Part shown: positions 1 to 7,119 of the stretch, in pieces | Layout of the letters: every line of letters begins with the position of its first letter | How positions within the stretch are numbered: the stretch's first letter is position 1 | Assembly: GCA_035315185.1 (NCBI GenBank) | Contig: DATFYE010000146.1 | Coordinates: 1-61,870, forward strand | Source: JADGQN01 sp035315185 | GTDB taxonomy: Bacteria; Desulfobacterota; Syntrophorhabdia; Syntrophorhabdales; WCHB1-27 | Direction: 5' to 3' | DNA length: 61,870 nucleotides | The notes under the pieces: model-generated | The model's input: the letters and a program-made list of their open reading frames with translations, nothing else | Database searches by the model: none | What the model was told of the DNA's origin: nothing | Translations under genes and position numbers: made by a program

Positions 1-932
1 AGCCTGCAGTAGTAAGGGGCTATAGCCTGGGCATATCTTCGAATCACTTGTTCATCCGCCTTCGTTAGTTTCATACCCATCACAGGCACCATCTGCTTCA
101 CCTGTTCAACGGTCCTCATCCCCGGGATGGCGCAGGTTACGTTTGCATCCTGGAGCACCCATTTCAGGTTGGCAGCGGCCTGCTCAGGAGTAATGGCCTT
201 GGCCTCCTCTCTCGTCTTGTAACCGCCCATCTGAATCTTCATGGCGATAACGCCGACACCCGCGGCCTTCGCTCTTGCGATGGCTTGCTTCACCGCAGGC
301 TCCGTGTTGAAGTTGTACTGCACGAGAACTGTGTCGAAAAACTTGTCAGGGTCATCCACCACAGCATTAATGACCTCTGCCTGGTTTGTATGCGTGCTTA
401 CACCAAAGAAACGAACCTTTCCCTGTTCCTTCATCTTGACGTAAGCCTCGCGGGCTTCCGCATTATGCACCTGCTTGGCATTCTCAAGGCCATGGAGTTG
501 GATTACGTCAATATGATCGGTCCTGAGCTGCTCAAGACTTGTTTCCACATCTTTTATGACTTGGTCCTTGGTGGTCGACTCCCGCCGGGTTTTCGTGGCC
601 ACGTATACTTTGTCACGTATGCCCTGAAGTGCCTTAGAGACAATCTCTTCACTTCTTCCGTTCAGGTAGCGGCGAGCCGTATCCACGTAATTGATGCCCA
701 TATCGAAGCCGGCCCGTATAACCTCATACTCGGGCGTGAGCATGGCACCGAAGCTCAGCGTTGTTACTTTGAGTCCTGTTCGGCCCAGGGTGCGGTACAC
801 CGGCGCCGTGGCCGGTTCTGCTGCATTGAGCAGACCGCCAACACCTGTGAGACCGATAGTAGCGGCGCCTGCTACGCCGATCTTGAGAAAGTCCCTCCGG
901 TTCATCGTTGATCCGTCATCCCTATTCTTCAT
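1..932 (-). CDS. Tat-exported aldo/keto reductase (3' end beyond window)
   Basis: NADPH-type oxidoreductase of the aldo/keto reductase fold, probably exported folded by the Tat system. The start at 932 follows GGAGG about 6 nt upstream; residues 11-17 read NRRDFLK, a twin-arginine motif, followed by a hydrophobic Ala/Gly stretch. The AKR tetrad is visible: Asp and Tyr in the VDTARRY region, Lys in VYVATK and His in DVIQLHG. About 310 codons lie in the window and the frame is still open at base 1, so the C-terminus is missing. The last residues, PYYCR, could begin the Cys-rich tail seen in some exported AKRs; that is a guess. It is divergent from the lsrF-like gene. An alternative ATG at 905 would still keep the RR motif. 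Confidence 0.85.
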   Translation of the reverse strand, partial: MKNRDDGSTMNRRDFLKIGVAGAATIGLTGVGGLLNAAEPATAPVYRTLGRTGLKVTTLSFGAMLTPEYEVIRAGFDMGINYVDTARRYLNGRSEEIVSKALQGIRDKVYVATKTRRESTTKDQVIKDVETSLEQLRTDHIDVIQLHGLENAKQVHNAEAREAYVKMKEQGKVRFFGVSTHTNQAEVINAVVDDPDKFFDTVLVQYNFNTEPAVKQAIARAKAAGVGVIAMKIQMGGYKTREEAKAITPEQAAANLKWVLQDANVTCAIPGMRTVEQVKQMVPVMGMKLTKADEQVIRRYAQAIAPYYCR

Positions 933-980
933 AGATTCCTCCGGCAGCCTTTCGCTATTTTTCGGTCTGCGTCCAGAAAT

Positions 981-1007
981 ATTATACACGAATGCCGCCA
1001 TAATCAA
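981..1007 (-). promoter_or_regulatory. candidate promoter of the aldo/keto reductase gene
   Basis: On the minus strand TATAAT (981-986) is preceded by TTGATT (1002-1007), a short 15 nt spacer. It lies about 50 nt upstream of the start at 932. Seen by eye only. Confidence 0.35.
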
Positions 1008-1174
1008 GTGCGTGTCTGCTGTCAGAAACCGCTACACTCGGTCGGCGGCAACACGGCAAGGCAAAGACAAGACAATTCTCAATCCAGAGTCGATTCCATC
1101 TTACGAAAGCAGGGCATACACAATCTCAATTGATACACCGCTCTCACAAGGTAGGATTCGGGCTATATTTGCTG

Positions 1175-1180
1175 TATAAT
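1175..1180 (+). promoter_or_regulatory. candidate -10 box before the lsrF-like gene
   Basis: A perfect TATAAT lies 33 nt before the start codon at 1214. No good -35 is visible 16-18 nt upstream. The following AAAGGAG (about 1204-1210) is the likely ribosome binding site. Confidence 0.35.
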
Positions 1181-1213
1181 TAAAAAGATATCTTTGCATA
1201 CGGAAAGGAGTTA

Positions 1214-2122
1214 ATGATCATGCCCGAAATTGATGAATCAGAAAAGGAAAAAGAGTTTTACGTGGACGTTCCTGCTAAATGCGACGCTTTCTTCCTGAAA
1301 GGTTGCAATTCTGTTGATTGGGGAATGAAAAATCGTCTGTCAAAAATATTCGATCCCAAAACGGGCAAGACGGTTATGCTGGCCGTCGACCACGGATACT
1401 TTCAAGGTCCAACCACTGGGCTGGAGCGGGTTGATGTCACCATCCTTCCGCTTCTTCCCTACGCGGACACCCTGATGCTCACCAGGGGCATCCTCCGCAC
1501 AATAATACCTCCCACGTTTGACAAAGGGATAGTCTTGAGGGCGAGCGGGGGACCCAGTATCTTGAGTGACCTCTCGAACGAGCAGATTGCCATAGATATT
1601 GACGAAGCCATTCGTTTGAATGTGGCAGCCATGGCTGTTCAGGTCTTTATCGGCGGCAAAATGGAAACACAGTCAGTACACAATATGACTCGACTCGTTG
1701 ATATGGGTAACCGCTATGGAATTCCCACGCTGGGCGTTACGGCCGTGGGCAAGGATATGGCCCGTGATGCCAAGTATATGAGACTGGCTGCGCGGATCAT
1801 TGCCGAGCTGGGCGTCACGTATGTGAAGACCTACTATGTGCCAAAAGGATTTGATACGGTCGCCGCATCATGCCCGGTACCGATTGTCATTGCCGGAGGC
1901 AAAAAGCTTCCGGAACTCGAAGCGCTGACCATGGCTTACAATGCCATACAGGAAGGAGCTGCAGGCGTAGATATGGGTCGTAACATTTTTCAATCTGAAT
2001 CACCTGTGGCCATGATAAAGGCGATAAGAAAGGTCGTCCACGAAGGAGAGAAACCGAAAGCAGCTTTTGACTTCTTCATGACCGAAAAGAAGAGTGCCAT
2101 GCGAGAAAAGAGGAAGCGGTAA
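1214..2122 (+). CDS. LsrF-like class I aldolase/thiolase (DhnA family)
   Basis: A (beta/alpha)8-barrel enzyme closely resembling LsrF, which transfers an acetyl group from 3-hydroxy-5-phosphonooxypentane-2,4-dione to CoA in autoinducer-2 breakdown. Family landmarks seen: NRLSKIF followed by DPKTGKTVMLAVDHGY, then GPTTGLER, TRGILR, VKTYYVPKGF with the expected Schiff-base Lys, CPVPIVIAGGKK and GVDMGRNIFQS. The length of 302 aa is near the family norm. No other lsr gene is present, so AI-2 processing is unlikely here; it may perform an aldol or thiolytic cleavage of another ketone. It leads a co-directional block and is followed after 7 nt by a zinc alcohol dehydrogenase. Confidence 0.85.
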   Translation: MIMPEIDESEKEKEFYVDVPAKCDAFFLKGCNSVDWGMKNRLSKIFDPKTGKTVMLAVDHGYFQGPTTGLERVDVTILPLLPYADTLMLTRGILRTIIPPTFDKGIVLRASGGPSILSDLSNEQIAIDIDEAIRLNVAAMAVQVFIGGKMETQSVHNMTRLVDMGNRYGIPTLGVTAVGKDMARDAKYMRLAARIIAELGVTYVKTYYVPKGFDTVAASCPVPIVIAGGKKLPELEALTMAYNAIQEGAAGVDMGRNIFQSESPVAMIKAIRKVVHEGEKPKAAFDFFMTEKKSAMREKRKR

Positions 2123-2129
2123 CCCTAAC

Positions 2130-3161
2130 ATGCGCGTGGGGATGTATTACAACAACAGCAAAGTCAACGTAGAAGAGCTACCGGTTCCCAAGGTCGGCAA
2201 AAGGGATATTCTCGTTAAAGTTATGGCGAGCGGCATTTGTGGCAGCGACGTTTTGGAGTGGTACCGTATTAAGAAAGCGCCTCTGGTTCTCGGCCACGAA
2301 CTGACGGGCGAGGTCGTCGAGGTAGGGGAAGAGGTCACTAAATTCCGAAGGGGTGACAGGGTGTTTACCACGCACCATGTTCCCTGCGACGAATGCCACT
2401 GGTGCTTGAATGGCCATCAGACCGCATGCCCGGTCTTCCAGACAAAATCGAATTTTGACCCGGGTGGGTTCTCAGAATATTTGAGGGTCTCAGGAAGAAG
2501 CGTTGATACCGGTACGTTTCTGCTGCCTGACGAAATCTCGTATGAAGAGGGGGCGTTCATTGAACCTCTCGGGACTGTAGTGCGGGGGTTGAGAGCTGTT
2601 GCTCTAAAACCCGGTGACAGTATGCTCGTTCTCGGTTGCGGAATTGCAGGGTTGCTCATGATCAAGCTGGCTCGTGCTCTTGGCGCCGGGAGAATTATCG
2701 CAACGGATATCAACGATTACAGGCTTCAGGCAGCAAAGAGATTCGGTGCAGAAGAGTCGATCCGGGCTGACGAAGACATCCCAGGTTTCATTAGAAAACT
2801 GAATAATGGGCGCCTGGCTGACAAGGTTATCGTTTGCGCTGGCGTATTGTCTGCTGCACAACAGGCATTGGAATCGGTGGATCCGGGCGGAACTATCTTG
2901 TTTTTTGCGGTGCCGAATCCCGGGGAGATGCTCAATATAGATTTTAATCCTTTCTGGAGAAATGATATAAGCCTTAAAACCTGTTACGGGGCCGCTCCGC
3001 TTGATAATAGAGAGGCCATGGAACTCATCAGAGCCGGAAATGTTGATGTAAGAGATCTGATAACACATAGACTCGGCCTGGAGGAGATTTCAAAAGGATT
3101 CAAGGCTGCAAGTGAGGGCAGGGACTGCCTGAAGGTCATCATAAAACCGCACGAAGGATAA
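2130..3161 (+). CDS. zinc-dependent alcohol/polyol dehydrogenase (MDR family)
   Basis: Medium-chain dehydrogenase of the sorbitol/threonine dehydrogenase type, oxidising a secondary alcohol with NAD(P). Catalytic zinc ligands are suggested by GICGSD and GHE near the N-terminus. Four structural-zinc Cys lie in the CDECHWCLNGHQTAC segment (about residues 88-102). A Rossmann motif GCGIAG sits near residue 170. The frame is open upstream to 2094, but ATG 2130 gives the normal N-terminus and lies just after the aldolase stop with AGAGGAAGCGG upstream. The pairing with an aldolase suggests the two handle successive steps on one polyol or ketone substrate; this is inference. Confidence 0.85.
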   Translation: MRVGMYYNNSKVNVEELPVPKVGKRDILVKVMASGICGSDVLEWYRIKKAPLVLGHELTGEVVEVGEEVTKFRRGDRVFTTHHVPCDECHWCLNGHQTACPVFQTKSNFDPGGFSEYLRVSGRSVDTGTFLLPDEISYEEGAFIEPLGTVVRGLRAVALKPGDSMLVLGCGIAGLLMIKLARALGAGRIIATDINDYRLQAAKRFGAEESIRADEDIPGFIRKLNNGRLADKVIVCAGVLSAAQQALESVDPGGTILFFAVPNPGEMLNIDFNPFWRNDISLKTCYGAAPLDNREAMELIRAGNVDVRDLITHRLGLEEISKGFKAASEGRDCLKVIIKPHEG

Positions 3162-3288
3162 TTGAGTATCATTGTGGCCCCTACGGAGGCAACTGACCGT
3201 TAGCATCTTCGCTGTGTCCGCTTTTTTGTTGCGCATGCCCCGCACATTATGCATAATGAGGTGCAGAGAAGGAAGGGGGGGATTGACG

Positions 3289-4278
3289 ATGATGAAGAGT
3301 ACGTCTTTTACATTCATCAGTATTGCCTTTATCTCGCTGGCTTTCGTGCTGGCGCCTTTCGTCGGAACACGCTCTGCATTTGCAGAATACCCCGAGCGGA
3401 CCATTACGCTGGTCGTACCGTATCCGCCGGGGGGCGTGACCGATCTCGGTGCACGGGCGTTCGCCGAAGCCATGGAGAAACAGCTAAAGAAGTCTATAGT
3501 GGTGGTCAACAGGGCCGGTGGCGCCACGACCATTGGGGGCAATGTCGTGGCCACTGCAAAGCCGGATGGTTACACGCTCGGGTACTTCCCACCTGCGGCA
3601 AGCATCCCCGAGGTCTATACGTACTTCTATGAGGCCCCTTATGCAAGTAAAGATTTGAGGCCTGTGTGTCGTGTTGCTACGGCGGTTGGCGCAATCGTGG
3701 TCAAAGGTGACTCGCCGATTAATGGTTTCAAGGATCTCGTGCAGTACGTGCGCAAAAACCCCGGGACAAAATGGGGCATCAACACCAAGACATCACCCAG
3801 CTACATCATTACCAGGGCCATTGCCAAGGCTGAAAACCTCAACATCATTGATGTAGCTTTCGACGGCGACGTCAAAATTGTACCTGCCATTCTGGGCGGC
3901 CACATTCCTGTCGGATCACCTACCTACCCTTCCGTCAAGTCCCTGGTGGATGCAAAGCAGCTTAAGCTGGCAGTGCTTCTCGTGGAGAAGCGTGCAGACT
4001 TCATGCCCGGTAATGTGCCCATCATTGTGGAGTTTGGCTACAAGGTACCCCCTGGCATGGCCAATTCCGTATTCGCCCCAAAAGGTACTCCCGATGACAT
4101 CGCCAAGAAAATAAATGATGCGGCGGCAAAGGTTTCACAGGATCCTGCATTTCGCTCCAAGCTTATGGAATTAGGCATTCTGCCCTCCTATGAAGAGACA
4201 AAGTCTTTTGAGGCTTCGACCGAAAGAGAGAAAAAGGAGCTGCAGGTCTTCTTCAAAGAAGAAGGGCTGGTGAAATAG
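3289..4278 (+). CDS. TTT transporter substrate-binding protein (Bug/TctC family), copy 1
   Basis: Periplasmic solute receptor for a tripartite tricarboxylate transporter. The ATG at 3289 (or 3292) follows a G-rich Shine-Dalgarno; the first 35 or so residues form a signal peptide ending AFA before EYPERT. Mature-protein hallmarks are VPYPPGGVTDLGARA near the N-terminus, GGN-VATAKPDGYT, and FAPKGTPDDIAKKI in the C-terminal lobe. It closely resembles the second receptor at 7120-8112. The two flank the Sec-thioredoxin/grdC/grdA genes, while only one TctAB membrane pair is present, so they may share it with different ligands. Confidence 0.9.
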   Translation: MMKSTSFTFISIAFISLAFVLAPFVGTRSAFAEYPERTITLVVPYPPGGVTDLGARAFAEAMEKQLKKSIVVVNRAGGATTIGGNVVATAKPDGYTLGYFPPAASIPEVYTYFYEAPYASKDLRPVCRVATAVGAIVVKGDSPINGFKDLVQYVRKNPGTKWGINTKTSPSYIITRAIAKAENLNIIDVAFDGDVKIVPAILGGHIPVGSPTYPSVKSLVDAKQLKLAVLLVEKRADFMPGNVPIIVEFGYKVPPGMANSVFAPKGTPDDIAKKINDAAAKVSQDPAFRSKLMELGILPSYEETKSFEASTEREKKELQVFFKEEGLVK

Positions 4279-4336
4279 AGGTAGCGAGTGTCATGTGTTA
4301 AGTGTTAAGTGACGCGTGGCGCGCGACCGGAGATAA

Positions 4337-4428
4337 CTGGTTTCTCTAGTTTTTCTAGTTTGTCTGGTTTCTTTGGTTAAACGAGAAAAACAAGAGAAAC
4401 GAGATAAACCAGATAAACCTTTCGAGTA
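4337..4428. repeat. imperfect inverted repeat made of GTTT/TCT near-repeats (family C)
   Basis: The left arm (about 4337-4377) consists of units like TGGTTTCTC and TAGTTTTTC; the right arm (about 4379-4424) has the complementary GAGAAAAAC and GATAAACCAG units. The arms are made of degenerate 8-9 nt repeats and can fold into a long A/T-rich hairpin just upstream of the Sec-thioredoxin RBS (AAGGAG, 4428-4433). Confidence 0.65.
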
Positions 4429-4441
4429 AGGAGTGTGGGGT

Positions 4442-4756
4442 ATGCTGGAAGTTACCAAGGAAACATTTGAACAAGAGGTTGTCCGATCTGAGATTCCCGT
4501 GCTTGTTGATTTCTGGGGTCCCCAATGAGTGGCGTGCCTTCAGGCCATGCCTCAGGTCGAGGCTCTCGGGACCGCGTATGCAGGAAGGGTCAAGGTAACG
4601 AAGGTAGAGGCACCTAAGAATCGGCGGCTCTGCCTGGATCTTAAGGTCATGTCCTTGCCCACGTTCCTATTTTATAAGGACGGCAGAGAGGTGGAGCGGC
4701 TTTCCGGCATTGTGTCCGTGGATGCTGTCGAGCAGTCAATCACGAAGCTGTTGTAA
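4442..4756 (+). CDS. selenocysteine-containing thioredoxin (UGA = Sec29)
   Basis: Thioredoxin-fold redox protein in which the first active-site Cys is encoded by in-frame TGA at 4526-4528. Reading through gives 104 aa, the usual thioredoxin length. The active site becomes WGPQUVAC, so U29-x-x-C32 replaces CGPC, and SLPTF supplies the cis-proline loop. AAGGAG lies 8 nt before ATG 4442. Conventional calling would find only the fragment starting at 4529, which lacks strand 1 and the active site. A SECIS-like hairpin follows the UGA. In clostridial grd loci a thioredoxin reduces the selenoprotein complex; placement 32 nt before grdC fits that role here. Confidence 0.88.
4549..4563 (+). promoter_or_regulatory. 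bacterial SECIS-like hairpin after the thioredoxin UGA
   Basis: Perfect 5 bp stem GCCTC/GAGGC (4549-4553 and 4559-4563) closes an AGGTC loop. The loop begins about 25 nt after the UGA and has G at its second position. This agrees with bacterial SECIS rules and resembles the E. coli fdhF apical loop. Confidence 0.7.
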
Positions 4757-4788
4757 TGCACTTATAGCACGTGCGGAGGTAACGAGTC

Positions 4789-6240
4789 ATGGCTGTTGTT
4801 GTTAAGGAGTGTTCCTATATCCTTGTCCACGTCCCCAGTTTCGTCCGGTACGGTTCAAAGCCCATCCGCGACATAGCGATAAACGGCGGCCCCGGAGGTA
4901 CGCTGGAACAGGAGATCTATGCCCGTGTCCGCAGCTTCGAGGAGGCTGTGGCCTATCCCCCGAATCAGGTCTACATCGGTAATCTGCACCCTGATCAATT
5001 AAACGACATTCCCCAGCCATGGTATGCGCATCCCGTCAAGGACGCAAACCGGATCGGCCCGTTCGGTGAGATACAGCCCGAAGAAGAATTCTACGGCTGG
5101 CTCAAGTGCGCTGACGATTTTGACTTGGTCTGGTTCACGCCGGAGTTCGCAGCCAAGACTAAACAGGTGATGTCTCGCCAGTCCTTCCTTGCGGAGAGCG
5201 ACCTAAAAAAAATCGGTGACGGTGTGCCGCGCGAGAAGATCATGGACCGCATCGAGAAGGATGCGGCCCTGCCCCTATACTCCAGCGGAGCTATTGTCGG
5301 TCTCATCAGGCGGGACCATGACACCGACGATACCCTCAAGGCCCATGTGCTCACGGAAAACCTTCTCAGCAAGGCTTCAGGGGCGCTCGCCATGTTCCAC
5401 CTCTTCAGACGGGCCGGCATCTCACCCTCGCAGGTGGACTTCATCCTGAGTTGCTCGGAGGACGCGGTTGGAGACCGCTACAACCGGGGCGGTGGGAGCC
5501 TTTCCAAGGCGATCGGTGAAATGTGCCACTGCGTCAATGCCAGCGGCCACGACGTGAAGGCCTTCTGCGCTGCGCCGATCCACGCCCTGGTGGATGCAGC
5601 AAGCCAGGTCGAGGCAGGAGTCTTTGAGCGGGTCGTCGTGATCGGCGGCGGATGCCTCGCAAAGATCGGCATGAAATATACCGGCCATTTGAAGCACAAC
5701 ATGCCGGTGCTGGAGGATGTCCTCGGTGGTCTCGCCATTCTGGTCACGAAGGATGACGGCATCAACCCCATCATACGGCTGGATGCAGTGGGAAAGCACA
5801 ACATCGGGGCTGCATCGAGCCAGCAGGACATCATGACTTCCCTCATCCTGAAACCCCTCGACAAGGTCGGCATGAAGATGCTGGAGATCGACCGGTACGC
5901 AACCGAGATGCACAATCCGGAAGTGACCCTGCCCGCAGGCAGCGGCAACACCCCCCTCACGAACTATAAGATCATGGGCGCTCTTGCCGCCATCCGAAAG
6001 GAGATCGACAAGACCGGGATTGATGCCTTTGTCAAAGAGCGGGGCATGCCCGGCTTTTCGCCCACCCAGGGGCACATTCCTGCAGCTGTTCCGTTCCTGG
6101 GTCATGCCCTCGAAGAGATGCGGCAGGGACGCATGAAACATGCTATGTTCGTAGCAAAAGGAAGTCTCTTCCTTGGAAGGATGTCGCAGCTCTCCGACGG
6201 CCTCTCTTTCCTGCTGGAGGCAAACCCCGCACAAAGGTAG
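4789..6240 (+). CDS. grdC: glycine/sarcosine/betaine reductase component C, beta subunit GrdC
   Basis: Component C of the Grd system takes the carboxymethyl-selenoether on GrdA and releases acetyl phosphate. The 483 aa protein has the GrdC signature segments: YPPNQVYIGN-HPDQL near residue 60, SCSEDAVGDRYNRGGG, the condensing-enzyme-like FCAAPIHALVDAAS with a candidate catalytic Cys, NPEVTLPAGSGNTPLTNYK, and GMPGFSPTQGHIPAAVPF near the C-terminus. GGAGGT stands before ATG 4789. The usual partner GrdD is not adjacent, and neither GrdB nor GrdE is in the window. It sits between the Sec-thioredoxin and grdA on the same strand. Confidence 0.9.
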   Translation: MAVVVKECSYILVHVPSFVRYGSKPIRDIAINGGPGGTLEQEIYARVRSFEEAVAYPPNQVYIGNLHPDQLNDIPQPWYAHPVKDANRIGPFGEIQPEEEFYGWLKCADDFDLVWFTPEFAAKTKQVMSRQSFLAESDLKKIGDGVPREKIMDRIEKDAALPLYSSGAIVGLIRRDHDTDDTLKAHVLTENLLSKASGALAMFHLFRRAGISPSQVDFILSCSEDAVGDRYNRGGGSLSKAIGEMCHCVNASGHDVKAFCAAPIHALVDAASQVEAGVFERVVVIGGGCLAKIGMKYTGHLKHNMPVLEDVLGGLAILVTKDDGINPIIRLDAVGKHNIGAASSQQDIMTSLILKPLDKVGMKMLEIDRYATEMHNPEVTLPAGSGNTPLTNYKIMGALAAIRKEIDKTGIDAFVKERGMPGFSPTQGHIPAAVPFLGHALEEMRQGRMKHAMFVAKGSLFLGRMSQLSDGLSFLLEANPAQR

Positions 6241-6282
6241 GGTCAAGGGGCACGGGTCAAGGGTCAATGGGCCGGGGGCCAG
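6241..6282. repeat. single arm of the TGACCC/GGGTCA family (family B)
   Basis: Directly after the grdC stop, units GGGTCAAGG, GGCACGG, GTCAAGG and GTCAATG follow one another. No matching opposite arm is seen nearby, unlike the paired family B elements elsewhere. Confidence 0.6.
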
Positions 6283-6353
6283 TGAGGAGTAAAGCGTGAG
6301 CCGCGAGCAATGAGCAGTGGCTGGTCGACATTGCCGAATGTAACTTTAACATG

Positions 6354-6484
6354 TAATACCGATTTGCATTCAAGATGGAGACCGAGGCGCTCAAGCCGTG
6401 GCGAACGGAGGCGTACTTGAAGTACGTCGGAGTGAGACAGGGCGCAGGCAACGAAGGTATACGCTTGAAGGCGAATCGGTATTA
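6354..6484 (+). repeat. palindromic interspersed element, family A copy 1
   Basis: Terminal arms of 21 nt (6354-6374 and 6464-6484) are complementary at 19 positions: TAATACCGATTTGC at the left and GCGAATCGGTATTA at the right. A central hairpin GTACTTGAAGTAC lies in the conserved core GGCGTAC..GTACGTCGGAG, followed by GCAACGAAGGTAT. The right arm abuts the AGGAGGT ribosome binding site of grdA (6484-6490). Confidence 0.85.
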
Positions 6485-6494
6485 GGAGGTAACG

Positions 6495-6965
6495 ATGCTT
6501 AAAGGTAAGAAAGTAATTATCGTCGGCGAGCGTGACGGCGTTCCCGGGCCTGCCATCGCAAAATGTGTGGAGGCGGCAGGAGGCACCATCGCCTTCATGA
6601 CAACCGAATGCTTCGTCTGAACCGCGGCAGGGACGCTTGACTTGGAGAGTCAAGCCCAGATCAAGAAGCTTGTGGAGCAGGAAGGCAAAGACGACATGAT
6701 CGTCGTGCTTGGCGCGAGCGACATCGAGGGCGCTGAGATCGCAGCGGAAACGCTCACTGTGGGTGACCCGAGCTATGCGGGCCCTCTCGCAGGAGTCTCG
6801 CTGGGTCTTCCGATATACCACATCCTGGAACCTGAAGTGAAGGCAGCCATACCCGACGATGTCTACGACCAGGCGGCAGGAATCGTCAGTATGATCGTTG
6901 ATACGGAAGAGGTGTCACGAAAGTTCAAGACGATACGGGAAAATGCGCAGGCTGCGCAAGGTTGA
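6495..6965 (+). CDS. grdA: glycine reductase complex selenoprotein A, GrdA (UGA = Sec42)
   Basis: Small redox carrier whose selenolate accepts a carboxymethyl group and delivers it to component C. ATG 6495 follows AGGAGGT. Codon 42 is TGA (6618-6620) inside the invariant TECFVUTAAGTLDLE region, with Cys39 forming the Cys-x-x-Sec redox pair. Read-through gives 156 aa, the normal GrdA length; without recoding only the fragment from about 6642 would be called. Downstream motifs LGASDIEGAEIAAETLTVGD and GPLAGVSLGLPIYHI are typical. A strong SECIS-like hairpin follows. A palindromic repeat ends exactly at its Shine-Dalgarno. Confidence 0.95.
6635..6655 (+). promoter_or_regulatory. bacterial SECIS-like hairpin after the grdA UGA
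   Basis: A perfect 8 bp stem GCTTGACT/AGTCAAGC (6635-6642 and 6648-6655) closes the loop TGGAG (6643-6647). The loop starts 22 nt after the UGA with G at its second position, as expected for a bacterial SECIS. Confidence 0.85.
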
Positions 6966-7119
6966 TACATCCCAGCGCTTCGCGCGTGAAGTCAGACCGC
7001 TCCGCTCGGAAGATGAAAGCCCGCCCTCCGGGCTAGGAAGATGGAAGATAGAAACGTTAATTTACGGGTGAATGAACATCGTTCTCGGGCTTTAATGAGA
7101 TCCCAACGGGGGAGGGGGT

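Noticed and set aside
285..911. 208-codon plus-strand open frame at the window start
   Set aside because: Antisense to the aldo/keto reductase, which is not closed within the window but shows full family motifs.
5422..6267. 281-codon minus-strand open frame
   Set aside because: Antisense to grdC, rich in His/Asp from codon mirroring, no Shine-Dalgarno or motif.
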